Below, piece after piece: positions 1-12,544 of a stretch of 64,000 nt of DNA; within the stretch, counting starts at the first letter, position 1; every line of letters begins with the position of its first letter. The notes below the pieces were generated by a model. That model was not told where the DNA came from. It did not search any database and was given only the letters and a program-made list of their open reading frames with translations. Origin of the DNA: Chrysogorgia sp. JL179-B06. Lineage: Eukaryota > Cnidaria > Anthozoa > Scleralcyonacea > Chrysogorgiidae. The stretch is from the NCBI GenBank assembly GCA_035772405.1, contig JAYKKM010000071.1, forward strand, positions 214,001-278,000. The letters are read 5' to 3'. The position numbers were made by a program, and so were the translations under genes.

Positions 1-300
1 AAATGTGGAATGCTCTTCCTCCACATATTAAAGCATGTAACTCGTTATCTACCTTTAAATTGAAATTGTATTCAATGTATAAAGCCAAGTTGACTACATA
101 TTGTCCACCTTACATTACTACTTACTTATATTTAGGGGTTTGATCTCAATTGAAACGCAAGTTCTGTTTCTTATCCCTGTCACATTTGTAAATACTATCT
201 ACTGATTCTTATCTATTGATTTCTTTATTGTTCTATATCTTAATATTATGTAATTGTGACAAATTCATTAAATTCAAAAAAATTCAAATTCAAAGAAATG
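1..300 (+). mobile_element. LINE 3' end (array copy, partial)
   Basis: Continues from before the window. Its reading frame gives the end of a non-LTR retrotransposon reverse transcriptase (a WN-LPPHIKACNSLSTFK-like motif), then a 3' UTR ending in an ATTCAAATTCAAA-type tail. The same segment recurs beside each GPCR copy. Confidence 0.65.
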
Positions 301-1141
301 TTTGGAGACCAATATCCTATCTAAATGTTGATACTCGGGCTTAATTATGGGCTAATATTTATGGCGAATAATTGAGTTGCTATGGCTACGACGTTGCTAA
401 TGTACTACTTCATCTATAATGAACACCTTTAGTTTTACAAGGCTTTAGACGCTTTTTAAATATAGGAACACCTTCCAATATGTGTATAAGTTATCATATG
501 AGGGATAAGATCAGTTTTATCACTTGAGGACGATATCATAATTGTCACGAGTAAGCGCAGCGAACGAGGGACAATGGGGACCTTAAGATCGACCCATGGT
601 AAATTGACTGCCGTATATGAGGTTTGAAGCTTGTTTTATGACCTCCAAATCGCTAAAACGATTGCAGTGTTTGAGCTGAAGTCAACATTAAGGAACAACT
701 CTCGTCTCTCAGCGAGTTCACGTCGTCCTGAAGACGTGAAAATGCTCAGAGTTGCGTTGTAAACAGAACGAGGACGGTGTTGAGAATACTCTTGGGACTA
801 CAAATTATTCATTCTCTTTGTTTCGCATGAAGAATTCTTTGTTTTGTAGGCTGCGTCATCGAGGTTGTCGCGTCGTATAGATCTTAAAGTCTCTAATTAT
901 GATATCGTACCGAGAGGGATAAAACTGATATCACCGAGTCACGAGTATGATAACCTTTTTATCACATACTAGTGTCTTTATCAGGATGATAAACAGAGGG
1001 AAATAAAAACGATATGCTGTTATAAACCTGATAAAGACACATAGTATGTGATAAATATATATATATATACAAAGTTGCATGTTTTTACAATCTCTTAAAG
1101 ACACAAGGTGTTTTTACATAACAAGAACGTTCTCAGTCCAT

Positions 1142-2065
1142 TTACTTTCGACACAGACGACGAAAAGCAACTCTATATTCTCTTTGTCTAATACTGTAAA
1201 TAAATGGATTAATAATCGAATTAAACAGGGCAAGTTCCCCAAGCAAAATTCGTACCACACGAGGAAAACAGCACCACAACTGCTCGACAAGTGATAACAC
1301 AACATACGGGACAATACATACAAGCAACACCCCAACGACAATTGCAAATGTTTTAACCGTTTTAAATTCACGGGCCATGCGCCAACGAGAGAAAGCTGAA
1401 CTGGAACCTGCTATGGTGTCCTGCACGGAGTTGGCGATAATTTTCCGTTTTTGATCTTGAGCGATCTTGAAGATCTTGTAGTTCAAAACAAAGATGATGG
1501 ATAATGGGATGCAAATGTAAACAAAACCCATAACAGCATCTAAGATAATATCTGTGTGACAAACCGTAGGCAGTTTACCTTCTGTGGTGAAGAGTAAAGA
1601 CAATGGCACCAAAACTATACAAGAAACCCAGATAGCAAGCAAAACGAGATAGGACCTTCGCCACGTTACAATAATGTAATACTTTAAAGGCCAGTTGATG
1701 AAGATAAATTTATCGACAGTTATAGCACAGAGATTTAAGATAGAAAGAAGAACGGTTATCACCCCAACGGTTTGACTAAAGGCACAAAACACTTCCTGGT
1801 TGCTTGTAATTCCACGAACCATGCGAGTGAATTCCGTGATCCAAATGGGATAGGATACAAAGCACGACAAAAGATCAGTGATGGCAAGGTTAAGCACAAA
1901 GAAACTGGTTGGCGTCTTGGAATGATTGAGGAAAGCATTGTAGATGATGACACAGACGTTGCCTAATATTCCAGCAATTAGATAAAGATATTTGAAGACA
2001 ATAAATGCAATAAGTGTACCGCGTGGGAGATATAGATCAGAAGTAGTGGAGTTGAAGTTTGACAT
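1142..2065 (-). CDS. Rhodopsin-class (class A) GPCR, tandem copy 1
   Basis: Single-exon gene of 307 residues encoding a seven-helix plasma-membrane receptor. Visible: an N-terminal N-glycosylation site (NST), TM1 with the GN pair (AGILGNVC), TM2 with LAITD, a TM3 cysteine (EVFCAF) and an ECL2 cysteine (PTVCHTD) able to form the usual disulfide, a TM3 end reading VDKF where most family members have DRY, TM6 CIVPY, and TM7 NPFIY followed by a basic helix-8 stretch ending RRLCRK. The TM7 position that carries retinal lysine in opsins is leucine, so it is not a light-sensing opsin. The start MSNFNS is chosen because all four copies share it. Differs from the other copies at a few sites (for example KYYIIVTWRRSY for KYDMIVTWLRAY). 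Ligand is unknown; it could be any orphan cnidarian class A receptor. Confidence 0.9.
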   Translation of the reverse strand: MSNFNSTTSDLYLPRGTLIAFIVFKYLYLIAGILGNVCVIIYNAFLNHSKTPTSFFVLNLAITDLLSCFVSYPIWITEFTRMVRGITSNQEVFCAFSQTVGVITVLLSILNLCAITVDKFIFINWPLKYYIIVTWRRSYLVLLAIWVSCIVLVPLSLLFTTEGKLPTVCHTDIILDAVMGFVYICIPLSIIFVLNYKIFKIAQDQKRKIIANSVQDTIAGSSSAFSRWRMAREFKTVKTFAIVVGVLLVCIVPYVVLSLVEQLWCCFPRVVRILLGELALFNSIINPFIYSIRQREYRVAFRRLCRK

Positions 2066-2126
2066 TTTTTTTTATTCTAAACCAAGCACGGCCGAATGCA
2101 GCTGGTAACCATATTGCAGGACTGAG

Positions 2127-2134
2127 CTTTTATA
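2127..2134 (-). promoter_or_regulatory. TATA box of GPCR copy 1
   Basis: TATAAAAG on the minus strand about 62 bp upstream of the ATG. The same box at the same distance precedes all four GPCR copies, so the core promoter was duplicated with each gene. Confidence 0.55.
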
Positions 2135-2509
2135 GAATGGGATCACGTTGTGCTAGGGGCCTGGTAATAATAACGAAGTATATATTGCATCATAGGACTA
2201 TTTATGGTGACGAAAACAAAGGTTCGTGGGGACCGGTGGTTAGTGAGAAAAATATCAAAGTGGACGCCTTTACTCTTCGGCAGGTAGATAGATAGATGGA
2301 TAGGTAGGTGGAGATGGGTAGGTGGTAAGTAGAAAAGCATTCTTGTATTCTTGCTGTGAAATAGCGTAGATTAGAAAATAGAATAGAGTGAGGCCAACTA
2401 GACCACCAAGAATAATAAACACTTTCAGAGGAACATCTGCCTGAAAGCCTTATTTCGGTGGTACACGAACTTTTTAGAGTTTTCGATTTGTTGCAACAGA
2501 TCGTGCAAA

Positions 2510-2590
2510 GACAATTACTTCACCTACAGACAATTTTTGATATTTTCTAGGAGGTAAGACATCAAGAATTGTCTGTAGGTTTTTTAGCCA
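2510..2590. repeat. Short hairpin in GPCR upstream region
   Basis: CCTACAGACAATT and AATTGTCTGTAGG face each other across about 35 bp. The same hairpin follows copy 2 near 5660-5725. A half copy appears near 12,290 and 19,000. Confidence 0.5.
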
Positions 2591-2924
2591 ATCAGAATCG
2601 AGATTGTATGAGTATATTGTAGTAATAATAATAAGTAGCAGGTGAAATAATCAAAATCACCTGGTATCTGTCAGTCTTTTCAATTCACGTGTCAAGGGTA
2701 AAGTGGAATTTAATCTAATAAAAGGCTTTCGCTCGAAACGTCATATATCCCTTATTTGTTTGGGCCCAAGGGTGATCAACATCTATCTTCTCCTAATAAT
2801 ATCACTGGTTTACCAAGTATAGAGGTAATGAGAATAAAGAAAATGATCATCAAAGGTGAACTCAGACCTGTTTTAAAAGCAACTTCTCCCAACTAGTACT
2901 ATAAGAACACCCAAAGATTAATCA

Positions 2925-3400
2925 AGCTCAACCTTCTACCACATCAGTGACTTGATACTGTTATTCTGTATCTATTAATACCACCCAGTACTTCGACACT
3001 CGTGCTCCTCGTTATAATACACGTAACTCTGAATAACTTGTTTCCAAAACTTGATCACAAACAGGACTATTTCCGTAATTCATATTTTCCTAGATGAGCC
3101 AAAATGTGGAATGCTCTTCCTCCACATATTAAAGCATGTAACTCGTTATCTACCTTTAAATTGAAATTGTATTCAATGTATAAAGCCAAGTTGACTACAT
3201 ATTGTCCACCTTACATTACTACTTACTTATATTTAGGGGTTTGATCTCAATTGGAACGCAAGTTCTGTTTCTTATCCCTGTCACATTTGTAAATACTATC
3301 TACTGATTCTTATCTATTGATTTCTTTATTGTTCTATCTTAATATTATGTAATTGTGACAAATTCATTAAATTCAAAAAAATTCAAATTCAAAGAAATGT
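2925..3400 (+). mobile_element. LINE 3' end (array copy)
   Basis: Second copy of the LINE end, with stop codons in the reverse-transcriptase remnant and the same AT-rich tail near 3360-3400. It lies between GPCR copies 1 and 2 and is part of the amplified unit. Confidence 0.65.
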
Positions 3401-4282
3401 TTGGAGACCAATAATATCCTATCTAAATGTTGATACTCGCGGGCTTAATTATGGGCTAATATTTATGGCGAATAATTGAGTTGCTATGGCTACGACGTTG
3501 CTAATGTACTACTTCATCACTAATGGACACCTGTAGTTTTACAAGGCTTTAGACGCTTTTTTAATATAGGAACACCTTCCAATATGTGTATAAGTTATCA
3601 TATGAGGGATAAGGTGATAGCAGTTTTATCACTTGAGCACGATATCATAATTGTCACGAGTGAGCGCACGAACGAGGGAGGAAGTTTAAGATCGACGACG
3701 GCAACTTCGACGACGTGGCCCTCAAAACGTTAAGAAGCAGTGTGAATTTAAGCATTTGAAAGAAGCCATGGTAAATTGACTACCGTATATGAGGTTTGAA
3801 GCTTGTTTTATGACCTCCAAATCGCTAAAACGATTGTAGTGTTTGAGCTGAAGTCAACATTAAAGAACAGCTCTCACCTCTCAGTGAGATCACGTCGTCC
3901 TGAACAGAACGAGGACGGTGTTGAGAATACTCTTGGGACTACAAATTATTCATTCTCTTTGTTTCGCATGAAGAATTCTTTGTTTTGAAGGCCACGTCGT
4001 CGAGGTTGCCACGTCGTAGATCTTAAAGTCTCTAATTATGATATCGTACCGAGAGGGATAAAACTGATATCACCGAGTCACGAGTATGATAACCTTTTTA
4101 TCACATACTAGTGTCTTTATCAGGATGATAAACAGAGGGAAATAAAAACGATATGCTGTTATCAACCTGATAAAGACACATAGTATGTGATAAATATATA
4201 TATATATACACAAAGTTGCATGTTTTTACAATCTCTTAAAGACACAAGGTGTTTTTACATAACAAGAACGTTCTCAGTCCAT

Positions 4283-5206
4283 TTACTTTCGACACAGACG
4301 ACGAAAAGCAACTCTATATTCTCTTTGTCTAATACTGTAAATAAATGGATTAATAATCGAATTAAACAGGGCAAGTTCCCCAAGCAAAATTCGTACCACA
4401 CGAGGAAAACAGCACCAAAACTGCTCGACAAGAAATAACACAACATACGGGACAATACATACAAGCAACACCCCAACGACAATTGCAAATGTTTTAACCG
4501 TTTTAAATTCACGGGCCATGCGCCAACGAGAGAAAGCTGAACTGGAACCTGCTATGGTGTCCTGCACGGAGTTGGCGATCATTTTCCGTTTTTGATCTTG
4601 AGCGATCTTGAATATCTTGTAGTTTAAAACAAAGATGATGGAGAATGGGATGCAAATGTAAACAAAAACCATAACAGCTGATAAGACAATATCTGTGTGA
4701 CAAACCGTAGGCAGTTTACCTTCTGTGGTGAAGAGTAAAGACAATGGCACCAAAACTATACAAGAAACCCAGATAGCAAGCAAAACGAGATAGGCCCTCA
4801 GCCACGTTACAATCATGTCATACTTTAAAGGCCAGTTGATGAAGATAAATTTATCGACAGTTATAGCACAGAGATTTAAGATAGAAAGAAGAACGGTTAT
4901 CACAACAACGGTTCGATTAAAGGCACAAAACACTTCCTGGTTGCTTGTAATTCCACGAATCATGCGCGTGAATTCCGTGATCCAAATGGGATAGGATACA
5001 AAGCAGGACAAAAGATCAGTGATGGCGAGGTTAAGCACAAAGAAACTGGTTGGCGTCTTGGAATGATTGAGGAAAGCATTGTAGATGATGACACAAACGT
5101 TGCCTAATATTCCAGCAATTAGATAAATATATTCGAAGACAATAAATGCAATAAGTGTATCGCGTGGGAGATACAGATCAGAAGTAGTGGAGTTGAAGTT
5201 TGACAT
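4283..5206 (-). CDS. Rhodopsin-class GPCR, tandem copy 2
   Basis: Intact single-exon receptor of 307 residues from MSNFNS; an in-frame upstream ATG would add eight residues (MLGLESKK) but copy 1 lacks that frame, so the shorter start is preferred. It has the same landmarks as copy 1: GN in TM1, LAITD in TM2, VDKF in place of DRY, CIVPY in TM6 and NPFIY in TM7. Copy-specific changes include FNRTVVV in TM3 where others have FSQTVGV, LSAVMVF in TM5, and FLVEQFW at the TM6/ECL3 edge, so substitutions fall in helices that could line a ligand pocket. Its stop lies 3,141 bp from that of copy 1, giving the basic unit length of the array. Ligand unknown. Confidence 0.9.
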   Translation of the reverse strand: MSNFNSTTSDLYLPRDTLIAFIVFEYIYLIAGILGNVCVIIYNAFLNHSKTPTSFFVLNLAITDLLSCFVSYPIWITEFTRMIRGITSNQEVFCAFNRTVVVITVLLSILNLCAITVDKFIFINWPLKYDMIVTWLRAYLVLLAIWVSCIVLVPLSLLFTTEGKLPTVCHTDIVLSAVMVFVYICIPFSIIFVLNYKIFKIAQDQKRKMIANSVQDTIAGSSSAFSRWRMAREFKTVKTFAIVVGVLLVCIVPYVVLFLVEQFWCCFPRVVRILLGELALFNSIINPFIYSIRQREYRVAFRRLCRK

Positions 5207-5267
5207 TTTTTTGGATTCTAAACCAAGCACGGCCGAATGCAGCTGGTAACCATATTGCAGGACTGAG

Positions 5268-5275
5268 CTTTTATA
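5268..5275 (-). promoter_or_regulatory. TATA box of GPCR copy 2
   Basis: TATAAAAG on the minus strand, about 62 bp before the MSNFNS start codon, conserved with the other three copies. Confidence 0.55.
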
Positions 5276-6064
5276 GAATGGGATTACGTTGCGCTAGGGG
5301 CCTGGTAATAATAACGAAGTATATATTGCATCATGGGACTATTTATGGTGACGAAAACAAAGGTTCGTGGACCGGTGGTATAGTGCGAAAAATATCAAAG
5401 TGCACGCGTTTACTCTTCGACAGGTAGATAGATAGATGGATAGGTAGGTGGAGATGGGTAGGTGGTAAGTAGAAAAGCATTCTTGTATTCTTGCTGTGAA
5501 ATAGCGTAGATTAGAAAATAGAATAGAGTTGAGGCCAACTAGATCACCAAGAATAATAAACACTTTCAGAGGAACACCTGCCTGAAAGCCTTATTTCGGT
5601 GGTACACGAACTTTTTAGAGTTTTCGATTTGTTGCAACAGATCGTGCAAAGACAATTACTTCACCTATAGACAATTTTTGATATTTTCTAGGAGGTAAGA
5701 CATCAAGAATTGTCTGTAGGTTTTTTAGCCAATCAGAATCGAGATTGTATGAGTATATTGTAGTAATAATAATAAGTAGCAGGTGAAATAATCAAAATCA
5801 CCTGGTATCTGTCAGTCTTTTCAATTCACGTGTCAAGGGTAAAGTGGAATTTAATCTAATAAAAGGCTTTCGCTCGAAACGTCATATATCCCTTATTTGT
5901 TTGGGCCCAAGGGTGATCAACATCTATCTTCTCCTAATAATATCACTGGTTAACCAAGTATAGAGGTAATGAGAATAAAGAAAATGATCATCAAAGGTGA
6001 ACTCAGACCTGTTTTAAAAGCAACTTCTCCCAACTAGTACTATAAGAACACCCAAAGATTAATC

Positions 6065-6540
6065 AAGCTCAACCTTCTACCACATCAGTGACTTGATACT
6101 GTTATTCTGTATCTATTAATACCACCCAGTACTTCGACACTCGTGCTCCTCGTTATAATACACGTAACTCTGAATAACTTGTTTCCAAAACTTGATCACA
6201 AACAGGACTATTTCCGTAATTCATATCTTCCTAGATCAGCCAAAATGTGGAATGTTCTTCCTCCACATATTAAAGCATGTAACTCGTTATCTACCTTTAA
6301 ATTGAAATTGTATTCAATGTATAAAGGCAAGTTGACTACATATTGTCCACCTTACATTACTACTTACTTATATTTAGGGGTTTGATCTCAATTGAAACGC
6401 AAGTTCTGTTTCTTATCCCGGTCACATTTGTAAATACTATCTACTGATTCTTATCTATTGATTTCTTTATTGTTCTATATCTTAATATTATGTAATTGTG
6501 ACAAATTCATTAAATTCAAAAAAATTCAAATTCAAAGAAA
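6065..6540 (+). mobile_element. LINE 3' end with open C-terminal frame
   Basis: The best-preserved copy. Positions 6143-6385 are open for 80 codons and include RNSYLPRSAKMWNVLPP, then SLSTFKLKLYSMYKGK, a pattern typical of the C-terminus of LINE reverse transcriptases, followed by a stop, a short 3' UTR and an ATTCAAA-rich tail. No 5' part of the element is present. Confidence 0.7.
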
Positions 6541-7289
6541 TGTTTGGAGATCAATATCCTATCTAAATGTTGATACTCGCGGGCTTAATTATGGGCTAAT
6601 ATTTATGGCGAATAATTGAGTTGCTATGGCTACGACGTTGCTAATGTACTACTTCATCTGTAATGAACACCTTTAGTTTTACAAGGCTTTGGACGCTTTT
6701 TAAATATAGGAACACCTTCCAATATGTGTATAGGTTATCATATGAGGGATAAGGTGATAGCAGTTTTATCACTTGAGGATGATATCATAATTGTCATGAG
6801 TGAGCGCAGCGAACGAGGGAGGAAGTTTAAGATCTATGACGCGGCAACTTCGACGGCGTGGCCCTCAAAACGTTAAGCAGCAGTGTGAATTTAAGCATTT
6901 GAAAGAAGCCATGGTAAATTGACTACCGTATTTGATGTTTGAAGCTTGTTTTATGACCTCCAAAACGCTCCAGTTCTGCTAAAACGATTGTAGTGTTTGA
7001 GCTGAAGTCAACATTAAGGAACAGCTCTCATCTCTCAGCGAGTTCACGTCATCCTGAAGACGTGAAAATGCTCAGAGTTGTGTTGTAAACTGAACGAGGA
7101 CGGCGTTGAGAATACTCTTGGGACTACAAATTATTCATTCTCTTTGTTTCGTATGAAGAATTCTTTGTTTTGAAGGCCACGTCGTCGAGGTTGCCACGTC
7201 GTAGATCTTAAAGTCTCTAATTATGATATCGTACCGAGAGGGATAAAACTGATATCACCGAGTCACGAGTATGATAACCTTTTTATCAC

Positions 7290-7745
7290 ATACTGTTATT
7301 CTGTATCTATTGATACTACCCAGTACTTCGCGGACATTCGTGCTCCTCGTTATAACACACGTAACTCCGATGTAAATAACTTGTTTCCAAAAATTGATCA
7401 GAAACAGGACTATTTCCGTAATTCATATTTTCCTAGATGAGCCAAAATGTGGAATGCTCTTCCTCCACATATTAAAGCATGTAACTCGTTATCTACCTTT
7501 AAATTGAAATTGTATTCAATGTATAAAGGCAAGTTGACTACATATTGTCCACCTTACATTACTACTTACTTATATTTAGGGGTTTGATCTCAATTGAAAC
7601 GCAAGTTCTGTTTCTTATCCCTGTCACATTTGTAAATACTATCCACTGATTCTTATCTATTGATTTCTTTATTGTTCTATATCTTAATATTATGTAATTG
7701 TGACAAATTCATTAAATTCAAAAAAATTCAAATTCAAAGAAATGT
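7290..7745 (+). mobile_element. LINE 3' end (array copy)
   Basis: Fourth copy, joined abruptly at 7290 after CACATACT to the TGTTATTCTGTATC start shared with the copy at about 6098. It marks the internal duplication of about 1.2 kb between GPCR copies 2 and 3. Confidence 0.65.
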
Positions 7746-8661
7746 TTGGAGACCAATATCCTATCTAAATGTTGATACTCGCGGACTTAATTATGGGCTA
7801 ATATTTATGGCGAATAATTGAGTTGCTATGGCTACGACGTTGCTAATGTACTACTACATCTGTAATGAACACCTTTAGTTTTACAAGGCTTTGGACGCTT
7901 TTTAAATATAGGAATACCTTCCAATATGTGTATAGGTTATCATATGAGGGATAAGGTGATAGCAGTTTTACCACTTGAGGATGATATCATAATTGTCAGG
8001 AGTGAGCGCAGCGAACGAGGGAGGAAGTTTAAGATCTACGACGACGGAAACTTCGACGACGTGGCCCTCAAAACGTTAAGAAGCAGCGTGAATTTAAGCA
8101 TTTGAAATAAGCCATGGTAAATTGACTGCCGTATATGAGGTTTGAAGCTTGTTTTATGACTTCCAAATCGCTAAAACGATTGTAGTGTTTGAGCTGAAGT
8201 CAACATTAAGGAACAGCTCTCGTCTCTCAGTGAGTTCACGTCGTCCTAAAGACGTGAAAATGCTCAGAGTTGCGTTGTAAATAGAACGAGGACGGTGTTG
8301 AGAATACTCTTGGGACTACAAATTATTCATTCTCTTTGTTTCGCATGAAGAATTCTTTGTTTTGAAGGCCACGTTGTCGAGGTTGTCGCGTCGTATAGAT
8401 CTTAAAGTCTCTAATTATGATATCGTACCGAGAGGGATAAAACTGATATCACCGAGCCACGAGTATGATAACCTTTTTATCACATACTAGTGTCTATATC
8501 AGGATGATAAACAGAGGGAAATAAAAACGATATGCTGTTATCAACCTGATAAAGACACATAGTATGTGATAAATATATATATATATATACAAAGTTGCAT
8601 GTTTTTACAATCTCTTAAAGACACAAGGTGTTTTTACATAAGAAGAACGTTCTCAGTCCAT

Positions 8662-9586
8662 TTACTTTCGACACAAACGACGAAAAGCAACTCTATATTC
8701 TCTTTGTCTAATACTGTAAATAAATGGATTAATAATCGAATTAAACAGGGCAAGTTCCCCAAGCAAAATTCGTACCACACGAGGAAAACAGCACCAAAAC
8801 TGCTCGACAAGTGATAACACAACATACGGGACAATACATACAAGCAATACCCCAATGACAATTGCAAAGGTTTTAACCGTTTTAAATTCACGGGCCATGC
8901 GCCAGCGAGAGAAAGCTGAACTGGAACCTGCTATGGTGTCCTGCACGGAGTTGGCGATAATTTTCCGTTTTTGATCTTGAGCGATCTTGAAGATCTTGTA
9001 GTTCAAAACAAAGATGATGGCGAATGGGATGCAAATGTAAACAAAACCCATAACAGCATCTAAGACAATATCTGTGTGACAAACCGTAGGCAGTTTACCT
9101 TCTGTGGTGAAGAGTAAAGTCAATGGCACCAAAACTATACCAGAAATCCAGATAGCAAGCAAAACGAGATAGGCCCTCAGCCACGTTACAATCATGTCAT
9201 ACTTTAAAGGCCAGTTGATGAAGATAAATTTATCGACAGTTATAGCACAGAGATTTAAGATAGAAAGAGCAACGGTTATCACCCCAACGGTTTGACTAAA
9301 GGCACAAAACACTTCCTGGTTGCTTGTAATTCCACTAAACCATGCGCGTGAATTCCGTGATCCAAATGGGATAGGATACAAAGCAGGACAAAAGATCAGT
9401 GATGGCGAGGTTAAGCACAAAGAAACTGGTTGGCGTCTTGGAATGATTGAGGAAAGCATTGTAGATGATGACACAGACGTTGCCTAATATTCCAGCAATT
9501 AGACAAAGATATTTGAAGACAATAAATGCAATAAGTGTATCGCGTGGTAGGTATAGATCAGAAGTAGTGGAGTTGAAGTTTGACAT
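8662..9586 (-). pseudogene. Rhodopsin-class GPCR, tandem copy 3, frameshifted
   Basis: Almost identical to copy 4 but carries one extra A in the run at 9337-9339 (CACTAAACC where copy 4 reads CACTAACC). The 5' part (9586 down to about 9340) encodes TM1-TM2 and then leaves frame; the rest, from GITSNQEV through NPFIY to the normal stop, is open in another frame. Without a correction the product would end soon after TM2 and could not form a receptor. The rest of the gene shows no other damage, so this is either a very recent pseudogene or a base-calling or assembly error in a short homopolymer. TATA box and upstream region are preserved. Confidence 0.85.
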
Positions 9587-9647
9587 TTTTTTGGATTCTA
9601 AACCAAGCACGGCCGAATGCAGCTGGTAACCATATTGCAGGATTCAG

Positions 9648-9655
9648 CTTTTATA
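9648..9655 (-). promoter_or_regulatory. TATA box of GPCR copy 3
   Basis: TATAAAAG on the minus strand, about 62 bp before the start codon of the frameshifted copy. Confidence 0.5.
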
Positions 9656-10165
9656 GAATAGGATTACGTTGCGCTAGGGGCCTGGTAATAATAACGAAGT
9701 ATATATTGCATCATGGGACTATTTATGGTGACTAAAACAAAGGTTCGTGGACCCCGGTGGTATAGTGAGAAAAATATCAAAGTGCACGCGTTTACTCTTC
9801 GACAGGTAGATAGATAGATGGATAGGGAGGTGGGTATAGGTAGGTGGGTGGGTATAGGTAGAAAAGCATTCTTGTATTCTTGCTGTGAAATAGCGTTAGA
9901 TTAGAATAGATTAGAATAGATTAGATAGATTAGTATAGATTAGTAGATTAGATCGCCATGAATAATAAGCACTTTCAGAGGGACACCTGCATGAAAGCCT
10001 TATTTCGGCAGTAGTACAGCAACTTTTTGGAGTTTTCGATTTGTTGCAACAGCAGAAATTGCGCTTACCACAGTCTACATACAATTCAATTCAATACAAT
10101 TCAATACAATACAATACAATACACATACACACATACATAAAGTGCTGCGTAGACAGTGTTTTGGA

Positions 10166-10441
<276 letters not shown>

Positions 10442-10462
10442 GTTTACCACCTTTTCACTTTG

Positions 10463-10730
<268 letters not shown>

Positions 10731-10963
10731 TGTACATATACATATATATTTGTAAAATTCATTAATAATTAATAAGGAAAATTCAAAAGAAATTAATATT
10801 TAATCAGCATCTTTAACTCAGGATAAAACATTGATTAATCAACGTTTTATCAAAGTTAACTTGCTCAAATTGAGCTTTTTCGGAGTTAAAATAATTTGTT
10901 TGAACCGTTTCTACAACTTCCAAACAAAGTATGTATTATATATTCTACTCATTTTACAAGTTC

Positions 10964-11053
10964 GTTAAAACATTCGCGGCCGATGTTTACGGGCAGTTAC
11001 AACGGCTCGCCATTGTAACTGCCCTGCATAAACATCGGCCGCTCATGTTTAAC
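10964..11053. repeat. Hairpin H1
   Basis: Inverted repeat of about 40-bp arms (GCGGCCGATGTTTACGGGC against its complement) around GGCTCGCC. Its counterpart in the second block is 17,715-17,804. Confidence 0.8.
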
Positions 11054-11122
11054 TGCTACATATATATATATATATACATATACACAAATATGAAAGCTGC
11101 TAAGTCTCGAAAGAGGTTCATG

Positions 11123-11254
11123 AATTAAGATCCTAACATATACACTACAGTTCTGTTTCGAGAGAACCGACGGGTCCTCTCTAGCACCTGACGAGAGAGG
11201 ACCCGTTGGTTCTCTCGAAACAGAACTGTAGTGCATATGATAGGATCTTAATTT
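11123..11254. repeat. Hairpin H2
   Basis: Arms of about 60 bp from AATTAAGATCCTA to TAGGATCTTAATT, nearly perfect, with a loop around AGCACCTG. The counterpart is 17,872-18,002. Confidence 0.85.
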
Positions 11255-11489
11255 TTCCTTTCTGTTTAATCATTAGTTGTATAGCTCCATATTATTGTAG
11301 AGCACTATACGATTCAAGGAAACAATCCTTACTTTTACTTATTATATATATATATATATTTATCACATACTTGTGCTTTTATCAGGGTGATAACAGCGGG
11401 TGATAAAAACAATAAGTCCCGCTGAGAAACGATATGTCTATTTTTAGTACTTATTGTTGATTGATTATTCTAATCATCATATTCGTGAC

Positions 11490-11601
11490 TCGGTGATATC
11501 AGTTTTATCGCTTGAGGGACGATATCGTAATTGTCCCTCGTTCGCTGCGCTCACTCGTGACAATTACGATATCGTCCCTCAAGCGATAAAACTGATATCA
11601 C
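11490..11601. repeat. Hairpin H4
   Basis: Near-perfect palindrome from GGTGATATCAGTTTTATCGC to its complement, about 112 bp. In the second block (18,241-18,304) the centre is missing. Confidence 0.85.
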
Positions 11602-11630
11602 CTCACCCCTCATGTGATAACCTATACTTA

Positions 11631-11790
11631 TATATAGCAAAGTGAAAAGGTGGTAAACTGCCAAGAATTTAGTGACGAGATACTGACGTTTTCGAGCGGA
11701 GCCCTTACTCTGATGAAGGGCTCCGCTCGAAACGTCAGTATCTCGTCACTAAATTCTTGGCAGTTTACCACCTTTTCACTTTGCTATATA
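11631..11790. mobile_element. Hairpin H5, 160-bp foldback MITE
   Basis: TATATAGCAAAGTGAAAAGG and its complement form the ends; arms of about 75 bp are nearly perfect with ACTCTGATG at the centre. It is flanked by TA-rich DNA, as expected for an element inserting at TA. The counterpart is 18,333-18,491. Confidence 0.75.
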
Positions 11791-12089
11791 TTCAAAACAC
11801 TGTCTACGCAGCACTCGACTTTTTTATACTTATATATATATATATATATGCCCGCGATTGCAGCTGTTTGAACTAGACACTGCTCATTTAGTTGTCAGAT
11901 CACTTCATTAAAACTGTTTTATACAATACTGAGTGGATTATGAGATATATTCCACATGCCATCTTTGAGATCGTATGTTTTTACGACTTAGACAACATTT
12001 ATTTTTTAAATTATTACGCCAATGAACGTATAAATATAAAACGTATTTTAAGTATAGTTCATGTCTTTTAAAGCAATAACCGTCTTAAT

Positions 12090-12236
12090 AAACAATTATT
12101 GGATGAGACTGAGCATGATATCAAGAATTATCCAGACTGAGGACAATGTTATCTGCCGAAGGCTGAGGCGGATAACATTGACAGAGGTCTGGATAATTCT
12201 TGATATCATGTGTAAGCCGAATCCAATAATTGTTTT
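12090..12236. repeat. Hairpin H6
   Basis: AACAATTATTGGA and GATATCAAGAATTATCC arms face their complements across CGAAGGCTGAGG. The counterpart is 18,796-18,942, with two small differences. Confidence 0.8.
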
Positions 12237-12544
12237 ATTATACAATTACAAATATAAAAGCCTTTAGGGAGTTTACGAAGTAAACATGAAGAATTGTCTG
12301 TAGGTTTATAGCCAATCACAATCGAGATTGTATAAGTATTGTATAATAATGTCTTAAAGCAATAACCGTCTTTTAAGTGGTTCAATAGATCTCAATAAAC
12401 TAGCAGCTGTTGCACGAGCAATGTTGTTCAGCATTGTTTCAACAAGGAACTCAACATTGATGAACCAAAAATGGTTGTTCACGTTTGTTGGGCCAGGAAA
12501 AGACAGCAATGTTAGACCAAGCATGTTCACTATCGTTTTGGAGA

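Noticed and set aside
1142..2065. Opsin identity for the GPCRs
   Set aside because: The retinal-binding lysine position in TM7 is leucine in all copies.
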